64,000 nt of DNA. Source: Variovorax sp. J2L1-78 (GTDB lineage Bacteria > Pseudomonadota > Gammaproteobacteria > Burkholderiales > Burkholderiaceae_C). The DNA lies in contig NZ_JASZYB010000001.1 of the NCBI RefSeq assembly GCF_030317205.1, positions 496,001 through 560,000 on the forward strand, given 5' to 3'. The position numbers and the translations under genes were made by a program. Position 1 is the first letter of the stretch; the number at the start of each line of letters is the position of its first letter. The notes beneath the pieces were generated by a model. The model saw only the letters and a list, made by a program, of their open reading frames with translations. It was not told the origin of the DNA and ran no database searches. Shown here one piece after another: positions 19,050 to 27,823 of the stretch.

Positions 19050-21563
19050 TCAGTCGTGCAGCAGGGCCAGAGAGCCCGGCACCGTTTCGCTCTCGTTCGG
19101 CGGCAGGACGATGTGGAAGCGCGCCCCGCCGTCCTCGGCATTCTCCGCATAGACGTCGCCGCCGTGGGCGTCGATGATCTTCCGGCAGATCGCCAGACCG
19201 AGGCCGGTGCCGCCCGAGCCGTCCTTCGTCTTGCTGGACTGCACGAAGGCATCGAAGATGTCCTCGAACTCGCCGGGCGGAATCCCCGGCCCGTGGTCAC
19301 GCACGGTGATGTGGAAGAAGCCGCCGAGCACGATGGCGGCTTCGAGCACGATGCGCTCGCCGACGGGCGAGAAGCGGATCGCATTGGCCAGCATGTTGCG
19401 CACCACCTGCTGAAAGCGGAACGGGTCGACCCGGGTCGACAGTGCCGTGGTCGGCAGTCGGGTCTCGATCGCCAGGTGCTTGGCATTGAGCTGGGGGGCC
19501 AGCTCCTTGACCACGGCGCGCAGCAGGGGACGCAGATCGGTCCGCTCCAGATGGATGGTGCCGACGGCACTCTCGATCTTCGACACGTCCAGCAGATCGT
19601 TCACCAGGGCCAGCATGCGTTGCCCCGAAGCGAGGATGTCGGTGAACATGCCCAGCACGAGCGGGTCGTTGTGCCCCCGGCTGGTGCCCAGCTCGGAGAA
19701 GCCGATGATGGACTGCAGCGGCGTCCGCAGCTCGTGGCTGATGTTCGCGATGAACTCGCTTTTCGCGCGCGAGGCTTCTTCCGCGGCCTCCCGTGCTTCC
19801 TGCGTCGCGCGGGAAGCGTTGCGCAGCGCGGTCACATCCATGAAGGTCGACAGGATGCCCTGCGGCCGGCCGTCACGCCCCGGCACAAGCACCTTGGTGA
19901 TCAGCAGGTCGCGCAGGGAGCCGTCCGGGTGGGCGTACGAGGTTTCGTACTCGAGCCGGCCGCCCGCGGCCTTGAGTTCGTTGTCCTTGGCCTCGTGGGT
20001 GCGAGCTTCGTGGTCGTCCAGGTAGCGCTCGGGATGCAGGCCGATCACCTCGTCGCGGGACAATCCGGTGAACGCCTGCCAGGCGCGATTGACATCGACA
20101 TAGTAGCCATCCATGTCGCGCATCGACGCCGGCAACGGGCTCATGTCCTGGAGCAGTGCCACGAAGGCCAGCTGTTCTGCCAACTGCGCCTGGGCTTCTT
20201 CGCGCTCCGTGATGTCGACCGCACTGCCGGCAAAGCCCGACGCGCAGGCGCCGTCGCGCAGCGGCACCAGGGCCACGTCGACGCGATGCGCTTTGCCGCG
20301 CGCCGCCCAGAAGGTGACGGTCGCCGTGCGCACGCTGCTGCTGTCGGAGGGCGCCAGCATGGCGCGTACCTGCGCGCGTTCGGCCGGGCTCACCAGGTCC
20401 TCGAAGCGCGTGCCGACGATGCTGCTCTCGGATTCGCCGCTGGCCGCCAGCCAGTGCGCGTTGATGAAGGTGATGACGCCGTTCGCATCGAGCCGGAAAA
20501 GAAACTCCTGCACGCTGCGCACGATGACGTTGAGTTCCTGCTCGCTGCGTGCGATCCGGGTTTGCAGGCGGTCGAGCCGTCCGCGTGCGCTCTCGCGTGC
20601 CGCCAGGCCCCGCGCTGCGACGATCGAGAGCACGGAGACGGTCACGACCGCCAGCAGGACGATGAGCACCCGAAAGCGGGATTCGTCCCACCATTCGGCC
20701 TCGACCGCGGCCAAGGGGCGTTCGACGATGACGACCAGCGGTCGGGAACTCGAGACGCGGAAGGCGCCGGTCTGGACCTGCGGGTCGATGCCGGCGGCCT
20801 GGTAGTTCGCATGCTCGATGCGAGGAAGGTAGGCCCCGAAAACCGGGTGCGTGTCCAGCAGCGTGCCGGGTACGGCGTCGCCGGTGTCGGTATAGAGCCG
20901 GCCGTCGTAGCCGACCAGCGCCGCGCGGCTGGAGGGGTCGTCGAGGGTCAGCCGCATGTGGATGGCGAGTCCCTCGGGGTGGACGAGGCCCACCACCAGG
21001 AACTCCGTGTCTCCATGGCGTGCGCGGCGCACCAGCGGGATGAAGCCGACCGGGGGGGGCGCAGCGATGCGCTCGCCGGGCACGACCGACACCGCGGCCA
21101 GGCCGCGCCCGTGAATGAACCGCCCGATGCTGTCCTGTCCCTCGGCAGGCAGGGGCCCCAGGCGGCCCACGTCGACGATGCGGCCGTTGTCGGCGGGGTC
21201 GCTGCTGGCCAGCACACGGCCGCGCAGATCGAGCACCGCGATCGAGCGAAGCTGCGGCAGGCTCACCAGCATCGTCGTGAGTACCGTGGACCGGCCGTCG
21301 GGCGTTGTCGCCACTACCGGTGCCAGGTCGTTGGCGACGGTCGCCAGCGACAGCCCGACCGTGTCGAAGGTGGTGGTGACGTGGGCTTCGAGCACGCGGG
21401 CGAGGAGCTCGTTGCTCTTTTGCTGCGAGGCGATCGCGAGATCGCGCTGCTTGAGCGACTGCTGCACCGACAGGGCGACCACCGTGGCCGCCAGCGCCAG
21501 GCCGATCGTCAGGACGATCCGGCTCGCGGCCCAGGGGCGTTGTGGTGTGCGCATCGCCGTCAA
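19050..21563 (-). CDS. Membrane sensor histidine kinase with periplasmic Cache-like and two PAS domains
   Basis: An 837-residue kinase. A membrane helix at about 14-32 and a second at about 280-300 bound a periplasmic domain with a Cache-like core (SLPQLRSIAVLDLRGRVLASS). Two PAS/PAC domains follow at about 330-570, then HisKA with phospho-His 610 in NISHELRTPL, and an ATPase domain (NMLANAIRFSP, DHGPGIPP, GTGLGLAICRKIIDAHGG). It has no receiver of its own. It starts within the end of the binding-protein gene (ATGA overlap), so the pair probably form one sensing unit. The likely phosphate acceptors are the divergent receiver proteins. Confidence 0.92.
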   Translation of the reverse strand: MTAMRTPQRPWAASRIVLTIGLALAATVVALSVQQSLKQRDLAIASQQKSNELLARVLEAHVTTTFDTVGLSLATVANDLAPVVATTPDGRSTVLTTMLVSLPQLRSIAVLDLRGRVLASSDPADNGRIVDVGRLGPLPAEGQDSIGRFIHGRGLAAVSVVPGERIAAPPPVGFIPLVRRARHGDTEFLVVGLVHPEGLAIHMRLTLDDPSSRAALVGYDGRLYTDTGDAVPGTLLDTHPVFGAYLPRIEHANYQAAGIDPQVQTGAFRVSSSRPLVVIVERPLAAVEAEWWDESRFRVLIVLLAVVTVSVLSIVAARGLAARESARGRLDRLQTRIARSEQELNVIVRSVQEFLFRLDANGVITFINAHWLAASGESESSIVGTRFEDLVSPAERAQVRAMLAPSDSSSVRTATVTFWAARGKAHRVDVALVPLRDGACASGFAGSAVDITEREEAQAQLAEQLAFVALLQDMSPLPASMRDMDGYYVDVNRAWQAFTGLSRDEVIGLHPERYLDDHEARTHEAKDNELKAAGGRLEYETSYAHPDGSLRDLLITKVLVPGRDGRPQGILSTFMDVTALRNASRATQEAREAAEEASRAKSEFIANISHELRTPLQSIIGFSELGTSRGHNDPLVLGMFTDILASGQRMLALVNDLLDVSKIESAVGTIHLERTDLRPLLRAVVKELAPQLNAKHLAIETRLPTTALSTRVDPFRFQQVVRNMLANAIRFSPVGERIVLEAAIVLGGFFHITVRDHGPGIPPGEFEDIFDAFVQSSKTKDGSGGTGLGLAICRKIIDAHGGDVYAENAEDGGARFHIVLPPNESETVPGSLALLHD

Positions 21564-22378
21564 CGCACCACGATCGCGCCCAGGCCATGGCGCCGCGCGG
21601 CGGCCTCCAGCCGGCCGTCGGCGCGGATGCGTTCGACGAACGCGTCGACCGTCCGGAGCCAGGCGTCGTCCCCGGGGCGAACCGCATAGGCGTAGGGCAG
21701 CACATGGAAGGGCTGCGGCGGCGCGACGATTTCAGCCCAGTCGGCGTTGTCCAGCAGCCGCCGGCTGTAGGGGTAGTCGCTCATGAAGACGTCGATGCGG
21801 CCGCCTTCGAGTTCGCGCTCCCGGGTCGCCGGCGGCTGAATGACGACCAGGCGGGCCTGCCGCAAGGCGGCGGCCATGACGGGTTCCATGAAGGTGCCGG
21901 CCTGCACGCCCACCTGCACCCCGGGCTTGTCGATGTCGGCCCAGGTGCGGACCACCTTGTTGCCCTTGGTCGTCACACCATAGATGTCGCTGCGCAGGTA
22001 GGGGCGCGTGAAGCGCAGATGCTCCAGCCGTTGCGGCAGCATGCCGACGGCGAACATCGCCACGTCGCAGCGGCGCGCGCCGAGGTCGTCGACGAGGGTC
22101 GCGAAGGACGCGTCGACATGGACGAGCTTGACGTTCAAGTCCTTGGCCAGCTGGGCCGACAGTTCGATGTCGACGCCGCTCAGCACGCCGTTGCGTGGAT
22201 TGCGGTAGGTGATGCCGTAATAGTCGGGCCAGATGCAGACACGCACCGTGCCCGATGTTTTCACGCGATCGGCCACGTCGCCGGCCCACGTGGAGGGCGC
22301 TGCGAAACCCAGCGTGGCCGCGGCGAAGGCGGCCGCCGCGCAGACGCGGCGCAGTCGGGAGGGGGCTAGGACTTCCAT
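21560..22378 (-). CDS. Periplasmic amino-acid-type solute-binding protein coupled to a kinase
   Basis: 272 residues with a cleavable signal peptide (about 1-32, ending STWA-G) and a family 3 (SBP_bac_3) fold: VRVCIWPDYYGITYR, the ligand-domain segment VDIELSAQLAKDLNVKLVHVD, and DVAMFAVGMLPQR. No ABC permease or ATPase gene is nearby. Instead it is translationally coupled to the histidine kinase, so it is more likely a sensory input module than a transporter part, by analogy with kinases that use separate or fused Venus-flytrap domains. The ligand is probably a small polar compound such as an amino acid. Its own start lies inside the end of the receiver remnant. Confidence 0.88.
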   Translation of the reverse strand: MEVLAPSRLRRVCAAAAFAAATLGFAAPSTWAGDVADRVKTSGTVRVCIWPDYYGITYRNPRNGVLSGVDIELSAQLAKDLNVKLVHVDASFATLVDDLGARRCDVAMFAVGMLPQRLEHLRFTRPYLRSDIYGVTTKGNKVVRTWADIDKPGVQVGVQAGTFMEPVMAAALRQARLVVIQPPATRERELEGGRIDVFMSDYPYSRRLLDNADWAEIVAPPQPFHVLPYAYAVRPGDDAWLRTVDAFVERIRADGRLEAAARRHGLGAIVVR

Positions 22379-22593
22379 GCGTTCTCCGGCATGCGAACCA
22401 GGTCGCCGAAACCGAGGCGGCGCTGCGTGACCCGGTCGCGCAGCGCGACGAAGCGCTCCCAGCCGGCCAGTGCCAGGCCGGTGGCGCCGTCGCTCGCTTC
22501 GGTGACCGACGCGCCGTGGCCGGCGAAATCGAGCGTCATCCGGATCAATCGCCGAATGTCCGAGTGGTCGTCAACGATCAGGATGGTGCTCAT
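22366..22593 (-). CDS. Truncated receiver-domain protein lacking the phosphoacceptor
   Basis: 75 residues. The first 43 are a clear receiver start: MSTILIVDDHSDIRRLIRMTL with the acidic pair, then ASDGATGLALA. The sequence then breaks to WERFVALRDRVTQRRLGFGD and ends, without the strand that carries the phosphoacceptor Asp, the Thr/Ser or the Lys. A normal receiver is about 120 residues. No remaining frame restores the missing part, so an in-frame internal deletion is the simplest explanation. It overlaps the binding-protein gene by 13 bases and leads that operon. It may be a decayed regulator or a short protein with a new C-terminus. Confidence 0.65.
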   Translation of the reverse strand: MSTILIVDDHSDIRRLIRMTLDFAGHGASVTEASDGATGLALAGWERFVALRDRVTQRRLGFGDLVRMPENAWKS

Positions 22594-22704
22594 GTCGGGA
22601 AGAGGCGTGGGGGGCGTCGGGTGCTTGAAGTATCACTATTAATAACTTCATCACAATAAATCATATTTGCCGATTAAAGATATATTGGGCAAAATTCGCT
22701 CGAT
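22594..22704. promoter_or_regulatory. AT-rich divergent promoter region
   Basis: A 111-base gap separates the receiver remnant (-) from the HTH-receiver gene (+). It is strikingly AT-rich against the surrounding DNA (runs such as TATTAATAACTTCATCAC and GATTAAAGATATATTG) and must hold the promoters for both arms of the signalling island. No perfect -35/-10 pair could be assigned. Confidence 0.5.
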
Positions 22705-23349
22705 ATGAACAAAACTGTCGCCCAGGACGCGGACTACAGCACCAGGGAGGTCGCCGAGATGCTCGGCATGGCCGTGCGCTCGGTGCAGCTGATGGTCGAC
22801 CGCGGCGAGCTGCACGCCTGGAAGACGCCTGGCGGCCATCGCCGCATTGCACGCGGCTCGGTCGAAGCCCTGCTTGCGCGCCGACAAGGGCGTGCCCCCG
22901 TGGCGGGTGCCGAGGCCCGGGTGGCTGCGCCGACGCCGCCGCTGCAGGCGTCGGATGCCCGCACCCGGGTGTTGCTGATCGAGGACTCCAAGCACTATCA
23001 GAACCTCGCCTCGCTGCTGCTGCGCGAGCAGTTCCCGGACCTGGACATCCGGATGGCGGACGACGGTTTCGCCGGTCTTGCCATGGCGGGCCAATGGCAG
23101 CCCGAACTGATGATCGTGGACATCCTGCTGCCCGGCATGGATGGCGCTACGCTCATCATGAGCCTGCGTTCGCATCCGCAGTTCGCCGCCAGCCGTCTGA
23201 TCGTGCTGACCTCGCTGGACGAAGCGGACCGGCTGCCGTACATGTTCGCGCTCGAAGGACTCCCCATCGTCCACAAGTCGCGCATGGTGCTCGACCTTCC
23301 GCAACGCGTCAGGGACGTCCTGGCGCTACCGTCGTCGGCACGCCCATGA
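22705..23349 (+). CDS. HTH (MerR/excisionase-type) plus receiver domain regulator
   Basis: 214 residues with an unusual domain order. Residues 10-60 are a BldC/excisionase-type helix-turn-helix (YSTREVAEMLGMAVRSVQLMVDRGEL...TPGGHRRI). An Ala/Pro linker follows, then a receiver from about 90: acidic pair in LLIEDS, phosphoacceptor Asp in LMIVDILLPGMDG, Thr in VLTSLDE and Lys in IVHKS. Most response regulators place the output domain after the receiver. Here DNA binding is N-terminal, so phosphorylation may control dimerisation of the short HTH. It is translationally coupled to the receiver-Hpt gene and divergent from the kinase operon. Confidence 0.88.
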   Translation: MNKTVAQDADYSTREVAEMLGMAVRSVQLMVDRGELHAWKTPGGHRRIARGSVEALLARRQGRAPVAGAEARVAAPTPPLQASDARTRVLLIEDSKHYQNLASLLLREQFPDLDIRMADDGFAGLAMAGQWQPELMIVDILLPGMDGATLIMSLRSHPQFAASRLIVLTSLDEADRLPYMFALEGLPIVHKSRMVLDLPQRVRDVLALPSSARP

Positions 23350-24128
23350 GCCCCCCGCCGCGGGTCCTGCTGCTCGAGGACGACCCGTCGATCCGGCGCT
23401 TCGTCGCGATGGCGCTGTCGGGCCTGCCGATCGACCTGCTGCAGGCCGCGTCGATCGCGCAGGCCAAGGCCGCGCTGGCGCAAGGCGATGTGTCGTTGCT
23501 GATCGCCGACCTGATGCTGCCGGACGGCAGCGGCATGGACCTGCTGGCCGATGTGCAGGCGGATCGCGGCAGCCATGCGGCATTGCGCACGGTCGTGTTC
23601 AGTGCGGGCGTTTCCGCGACGCTGCGCGAACAGGCGACCCAGCTCGGCGCCTGGGGCGTGATCGAGAAGCCGGTGTCCTTCAAGGATCTGGTGCAGTGCG
23701 TCCAGCAGGCCCTGGCGCACGACGAGGGCGTGGGGCCGTCCCCCGCCATCGATGCGCCCCAGCGCCATCTGCACATCGACCCCGATCAGCGGCAACGGGC
23801 CATCGACGCGCATTTCGGTGGTCGCGGGGCGCTTTTTGACGCCTTCATGACCCATTGCGTCGACCAATTGCCCATGGACCTCCAGGCCGGCGATGCGGCC
23901 AGCACCGCCGGCGATGTGGCGGCGCTTCGGCGCGTCGCTCACAACCTGAAGTCGGTGTTGCAACTGATCGGTTCGGTGGGAGGGCATGCCGTCGCGCGCG
24001 AGCTGGAAAGCGCCTGCATGGCGGGCGCCCCGCTCGACGCCTTGACAGCGCAATGGCAGGCACTGCGCCTTCAGGTGAGCGAGATCTGCCGGCCCGCTGG
24101 TGCGGCGGGCGGTGCGACTGCTGTTTAG
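23346..24128 (+). CDS. Receiver-Hpt phosphorelay protein
   Basis: 260 residues. An N-terminal receiver (VLLLEDDPS, phosphoacceptor Asp in [13 protein letters not shown], Ser in VVFSAG, Lys in [10 protein letters not shown]) is followed after about residue 150 by a histidine phosphotransfer helix bundle, with the phospho-His in [16 protein letters not shown]. It could pass phosphate between a kinase and a second receiver. The start overlaps the previous stop (ATGA). Its stop codon overlaps the stop of the convergent chemoreceptor gene by four bases, leaving no room for an intergenic terminator. Confidence 0.88.
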   Translation: MSPPPRVLLLEDDPSIRRFVAMALSGLPIDLLQAASIAQAKAALAQGDVSLLIADLMLPDGSGMDLLADVQADRGSHAALRTVVFSAGVSATLREQATQLGAWGVIEKPVSFKDLVQCVQQALAHDEGVGPSPAIDAPQRHLHIDPDQRQRAIDAHFGGRGALFDAFMTHCVDQLPMDLQAGDAASTAGDVAALRRVAHNLKSVLQLIGSVGGHAVARELESACMAGAPLDALTAQWQALRLQVSEICRPAGAAGGATAV

Positions 24129-25855
24129 AACGCGGTCCATTCGGCGGCATCGGCCGTCGCGCGCTGCGCCTTGGGGGCCGCTGCGGAGGGGGAAACTTTC
24201 GAGACGAGGGCGCTGCGCCTGTGCGTCGGCGCGCGTGCAGGCGTGTGCGCAGGCACGGTGCGGGCCGTGCCCGTCGCCTCGCGCGTCTTCGTCTTCGTTG
24301 CCGCGCCGTCGCCGAGCCGGAAGGCGCTCACGACCTCCACCAGGCTGCCGGCCTGGTCCTGCAGCGAGCTGGCCGCGGCCGCCGCCTGTTCGACCAGCGC
24401 GGCGTTCTGCTGCGTCACCTGATCCATCTGCGCGATCGCGTTGTTCACCTGCTCGATGCCTGTCGACTGCTCCTGGCTCGCCGCCGTGATCTCGCCCATG
24501 ATGTCCGTCACCCGGCGGACGCTGCCGACGACGTCGTCCATGGTGCGGCCCGCTTCGCCCACCAGCTCGGTCCCCACCCGCACCTTGCCCACGGAATCGT
24601 CGATCAGGCCCTTGATCTCCTTGGCCGCGGACGCCGAGCGCTGCGCCAGGGTGCGCACCTCGGCGGCCACCACGGCGAAGCCTCGGCCCTGTTCGCCCGC
24701 ACGCGCCGCCTCAACGGCCGCGTTGAGGGCCAGGATGTTGGTCTGGAAGGCGATGCCGTCGATGACGCCGATGATGTCGACGATCTTCTTGGAGGACGCG
24801 TCGATCGAGTTCATGGTTGCGACGACTTTCCCCACCACTTCGCCGCCTTGCAGGGCAACGCCCGACGCTGCGACGGCGAGCTGGTTCGCCTGACGGGCGT
24901 TGTCTGCGTTCTGCTTGACCGTCGAGGTCAGTTCCTCCATCGAGGCAGCCGTCTGCTCGAGCGCGCTGGCCTGCTCCTCGGTCCGCGAGGAAAGATCCAG
25001 GTTGCCGGCGGCGATTTCGCTGGAGGCGGTGAGCATGGTGTTGGTGCCTTCGCGCACTTCGCTGACGATGCGCACCAGGCTGGCCTGCATGGTCTTCAAG
25101 GCGCCGATGAGCGGTGTGAACTCGTCACGTGCCGGGTCGACCACCGGCACGGTCAGGTCGCCCTGGCTCACGCGTTCGGCGACCACGCGAGCGTCGCCGA
25201 CGCGGCGGCGAACCAGGTTCGCGATGTGCCAGAAGAAGCCCATCAGGCCGATGACGATCGCTGCGGTCATCGCCAGCAGGGTGGACCGGGTGCGGTGCGC
25301 ATCCGCCTGGATGCGGCTCAGCTCAGCCGTCAGGAGTTCGCTCTGGCGGTCCTTCTCGTCATGCAGCCACGCCAGCATTTTGTTGCGCGCCGGGATGGTC
25401 TTGTTCACCAACTGGTCGAAGGCCTCGTCCTTGCGGCCCGCCTCGATCAGCTGGATGTTGGTGGCGGCGATCGGCCAGAACTCGCTCTCGAGCCGGGTGA
25501 ACTCCGCGAAGGCCTGGCGCGCCGCCGGCGTGGCGAGCTCCTTGAGAAACTGTGCGTCGTTGTCCTCGATAACCTTGCGCTTGGCGGCGATGTCCGCCAG
25601 TGTGATGCGCAGGTCTTCCGGTGTCCTGACCAGGATCGCGTGCCGGATCTGCAGCGACATGCGGGTCACGCTGAGTTCCGTCGAGGCGATGCGCTGCAGC
25701 TGGGGCACCCGCACGGCCCCGGTCGTGCCGGCGAGTTCGCTGACGCGGGACAGCTGTCCCCATGAGGTGAACGCCAGTCCGGCGAGTGCCGCGACCAGGA
25801 TGAACAGGACGAGGTAAAGACGTTTGGCAATGCCAAGACTGTTGAAGAGCTTCAT
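24125..25855 (-). CDS. Methyl-accepting chemotaxis protein
   Basis: A 576-residue chemoreceptor. A first membrane helix (about 12-32), a four-helix-bundle-type periplasmic domain (about 35-190), a second helix (about 210-230), a HAMP region, and a long signalling coiled coil with the conserved hairpin tip [21 protein letters not shown]. The C-terminus has a basic/Pro linker and ends in EWTAF, resembling the xWxxF pentapeptide that docks CheR or CheB in other receptors. The nearest upstream gene on the same strand is a cheW. CheA, CheR, CheB and CheY are not in the window, so it must feed a chemosensory array encoded elsewhere. Confidence 0.94.
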   Translation of the reverse strand: MKLFNSLGIAKRLYLVLFILVAALAGLAFTSWGQLSRVSELAGTTGAVRVPQLQRIASTELSVTRMSLQIRHAILVRTPEDLRITLADIAAKRKVIEDNDAQFLKELATPAARQAFAEFTRLESEFWPIAATNIQLIEAGRKDEAFDQLVNKTIPARNKMLAWLHDEKDRQSELLTAELSRIQADAHRTRSTLLAMTAAIVIGLMGFFWHIANLVRRRVGDARVVAERVSQGDLTVPVVDPARDEFTPLIGALKTMQASLVRIVSEVREGTNTMLTASSEIAAGNLDLSSRTEEQASALEQTAASMEELTSTVKQNADNARQANQLAVAASGVALQGGEVVGKVVATMNSIDASSKKIVDIIGVIDGIAFQTNILALNAAVEAARAGEQGRGFAVVAAEVRTLAQRSASAAKEIKGLIDDSVGKVRVGTELVGEAGRTMDDVVGSVRRVTDIMGEITAASQEQSTGIEQVNNAIAQMDQVTQQNAALVEQAAAAASSLQDQAGSLVEVVSAFRLGDGAATKTKTREATGTARTVPAHTPARAPTHRRSALVSKVSPSAAAPKAQRATADAAEWTAF

Positions 25856-25904
25856 GGGGATACCTGTGGAAGAGAAAAGTTGAAAGGGTCGAGACTGCTG
25901 GGGA

Positions 25905-26375
25905 TCAAACGGTGGCTTCTTCGCAAGCCTGCAGGTTCTTGAGGTCCTCGAGGTCGGCGAGACCTTCCGGATCCAGGAGTTGAAGCAGCCTGTCGGCCAC
26001 CGTCCCGATGCCGATCACGTGCGAGCGCGTGTCCTGCGCCAGCGCGGGGCTCGGCCGGATGTGTTCCTGCGCGATCGCGACCACTTCGGACACGCTGTCG
26101 ACCACGATCCCGACCACCCGGTCGACCAGGTTCAGCACGACGACCACCGTTCGCTGGTCGTAGACCGGCGTGCCCAGTCCGAACCGGATGCGCATGTCGA
26201 TGATCGGGACGATGGTGCCCCGCAGGTTCACCACCCCCTTGAGCTGCGCCGGTGCATGGGCGATGCGTGTCACCGGGGTGTACCCGCGCAGCTCCTGCAC
26301 CTTCTGGATGTCGATGCCGTAGGCCTCGTCGCCGACGGTGAACGACAGGAACTCCGCCGGTGTCACGCGCTGCAT
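25905..26375 (-). CDS. cheW: CheW-like chemotaxis coupling protein
   Basis: 156 residues from the ATG at 26375. It is a single CheW domain: [23 protein letters not shown] at the N-terminus, then [19 protein letters not shown] and [11 protein letters not shown]. It scaffolds a chemoreceptor to CheA at the membrane. It overlaps the preceding small gene by 13 bases and is 49 bases from the chemoreceptor gene, so the three are probably one operon. A solitary CheW paired with one receptor often tunes a specific receptor class. Confidence 0.93.
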   Translation of the reverse strand: MQRVTPAEFLSFTVGDEAYGIDIQKVQELRGYTPVTRIAHAPAQLKGVVNLRGTIVPIIDMRIRFGLGTPVYDQRTVVVVLNLVDRVVGIVVDSVSEVVAIAQEHIRPSPALAQDTRSHVIGIGTVADRLLQLLDPEGLADLEDLKNLQACEEATV

Positions 26376-26719
26376 GCCATCTCCTCGTTCATGCGAAGCA
26401 TCTCGCGCGACAGGCGCAGGGCCTCGGCACGTGCCTTGGGGTCGCCGCGCTGCATGAGCAGGAACTGGCGTGCGTAGGCATCGGTCAACGCGGCCCACTG
26501 ATGGAAGGGCGCGCTGTCGATCGCGGGTGCTGGCAGGTTGCCTGCGCCCGGTGCCTGGCGCGGTGGTTTCGGCGGTACGGCCGGCTTGGGCAATGTGAGG
26601 CGCGCCAGCAGCTGGTACACCGTGGCGGTGGATTTGCGCGCGGCAGCCATGCGTTCGAGCGTGTGCCATGCAGAGGAAGAAAGACGGGTCGGGGTTTCCG
26701 AGGCGGGGAACGTCGACAT
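26363..26719 (-). CDS. Small protein of unknown function upstream of cheW
   Basis: 118 residues from the ATG at 26719; a longer reading to 26845 enters the AT-rich promoter region and is less likely. No known domain was recognised. The sequence is mostly helical, with a Pro/Lys-rich middle (about 55-75) and an acidic/basic C-terminal helix (DAYARQFLLMQRGDPKARAEALRLS). It has no signal peptide or membrane helix. It leads the cheW-chemoreceptor operon and overlaps cheW, so it may be an array accessory protein, but that is inferred from position only. Confidence 0.6.
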   Translation of the reverse strand: MSTFPASETPTRLSSSAWHTLERMAAARKSTATVYQLLARLTLPKPAVPPKPPRQAPGAGNLPAPAIDSAPFHQWAALTDAYARQFLLMQRGDPKARAEALRLSREMLRMNEEMACSA

Positions 26720-26768
26720 GAGGGGCTCCGTGGTCGTCGGCGCAGTGCGAGCTTGCGTTTGCCGACGT

Positions 26769-26795
26769 TCTGAAAATGATAGTCTTAAAATGATA
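26769..26795. repeat. Tandem 13-base direct repeats in a divergent promoter region
   Basis: TCTGAAAATGATA and TCTTAAAATGATA (12 of 13 identical) lie 14 bases apart, in the AT-rich gap between the small chemotaxis-linked gene (-) and the hydrolase gene (+). Similar AAAATG words recur downstream. Tandem half-sites of this kind can bind a regulator or form an UP-like element. Function is not shown. Confidence 0.4.
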
Positions 26796-26874
26796 AAAAT
26801 GAAATTGCGTGCGACGTAGCGGTCTTGAAAATGCCAAAAATGCACTTCTTTGGCGCTTCATCTGCATCTGCACA

Positions 26875-27762
26875 ATGCGACGTGTGAATTCGTCCACCTC
26901 CACCCCGCACACCGACGCCGACGCGCATCGCCTCATCGCCCAGATGGATGCGCGTGCCACCCGCCACGACCCTGAACACGGCGGTGTCCGCGTCCGCTGG
27001 CGCCGCTTCGGTCCCACGCATGCCAGCCTGCCGCCCCTGGTGCTGCTGCACGGCGGCCACGGCAGCTGGCTGCACTGGGTCCGCAACATCGAGGCGTTGT
27101 CGGCAGACCGCGCGCTGTGGCTGCCCGACATGCCCGGCTTTCATGACTCCGACGTGCCGCGCGCCCTGGTCGCGGGCGATGCGCCGCTCGACCCCTTGCT
27201 CGAGGCGCTCGGCGGCACGCTCGACACCTTGATCGGTGCCGGCACGCCGATCGACCTGGGCGGCTTTTCCTTCGGCGGCCTCACCGCGGCGAAGTTCGCG
27301 GCCCGGCGCGGTGCCGTGCGCAAGCTGGCGCTGCTGGGCAGTGGTGGCCATGGCACGCTGCGCCGCATGGCCGTCGAGATGATCAACTGGCGCGCCGCGC
27401 CCGACCGCGCCGCCGAAGCCGCGGCGCTGCGCCACAACCTGGCGGCGCTGATGCTGCACGACCCGGCCGCCATCGACGCGCTCGCCTTCACCATCCACGA
27501 CATCTCGTGCCACGGCACGCGCCTGCGCAGCAAGGAGATCTCGCTGGCCGGCGGGTTGCAGCAGGCGCTGGAGGCGCACGCCGGCCCCCAGTTGCTGCTG
27601 TGGGGCGAGTTCGACGTGACCGCCGATCCGCGGCCGCTGGTGGCGCAGCTGACCGGCGGGCATCCGCAGCGACGCGGCATCGTGGTCGACGGCGCGGGCC
27701 ACTGGGTGCAGTACGAGCGTGCCGACGAGACCAACCGGGCGATGCGCGAGTTCCTCGCGTAG
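26875..27762 (+). CDS. Alpha/beta hydrolase
   Basis: 295 residues from the ATG at 26875. A classic alpha/beta-hydrolase fold: oxyanion segment LLHGGHGSWLHWVRN, nucleophile elbow GGFSFGG (Ser at about residue 142), an acidic residue in LLLWGEFDVT, and the catalytic His in GAGHWVQYE near the C-terminus. It is cytoplasmic. The layout resembles C-C bond hydrolases and esterases of the MhpC type, but the substrate is unknown. It is first in a three-gene set with an acetyltransferase (61 bases downstream) and an SRPBCC protein. Confidence 0.88.
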   Translation: MRRVNSSTSTPHTDADAHRLIAQMDARATRHDPEHGGVRVRWRRFGPTHASLPPLVLLHGGHGSWLHWVRNIEALSADRALWLPDMPGFHDSDVPRALVAGDAPLDPLLEALGGTLDTLIGAGTPIDLGGFSFGGLTAAKFAARRGAVRKLALLGSGGHGTLRRMAVEMINWRAAPDRAAEAAALRHNLAALMLHDPAAIDALAFTIHDISCHGTRLRSKEISLAGGLQQALEAHAGPQLLLWGEFDVTADPRPLVAQLTGGHPQRRGIVVDGAGHWVQYERADETNRAMREFLA

Positions 27763-27823
27763 CCGCGACGTCGGGTGTCGCGTCCGACAGCGACGGCCAC
27801 GAGGCATCGCCACAATCCACGGC

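Noticed and set aside
19002..21689. An 895-residue plus-strand frame opposite the PAS histidine kinase.
   Set aside because: Antisense shadow of the kinase; composition and lack of motifs show it is not coding.
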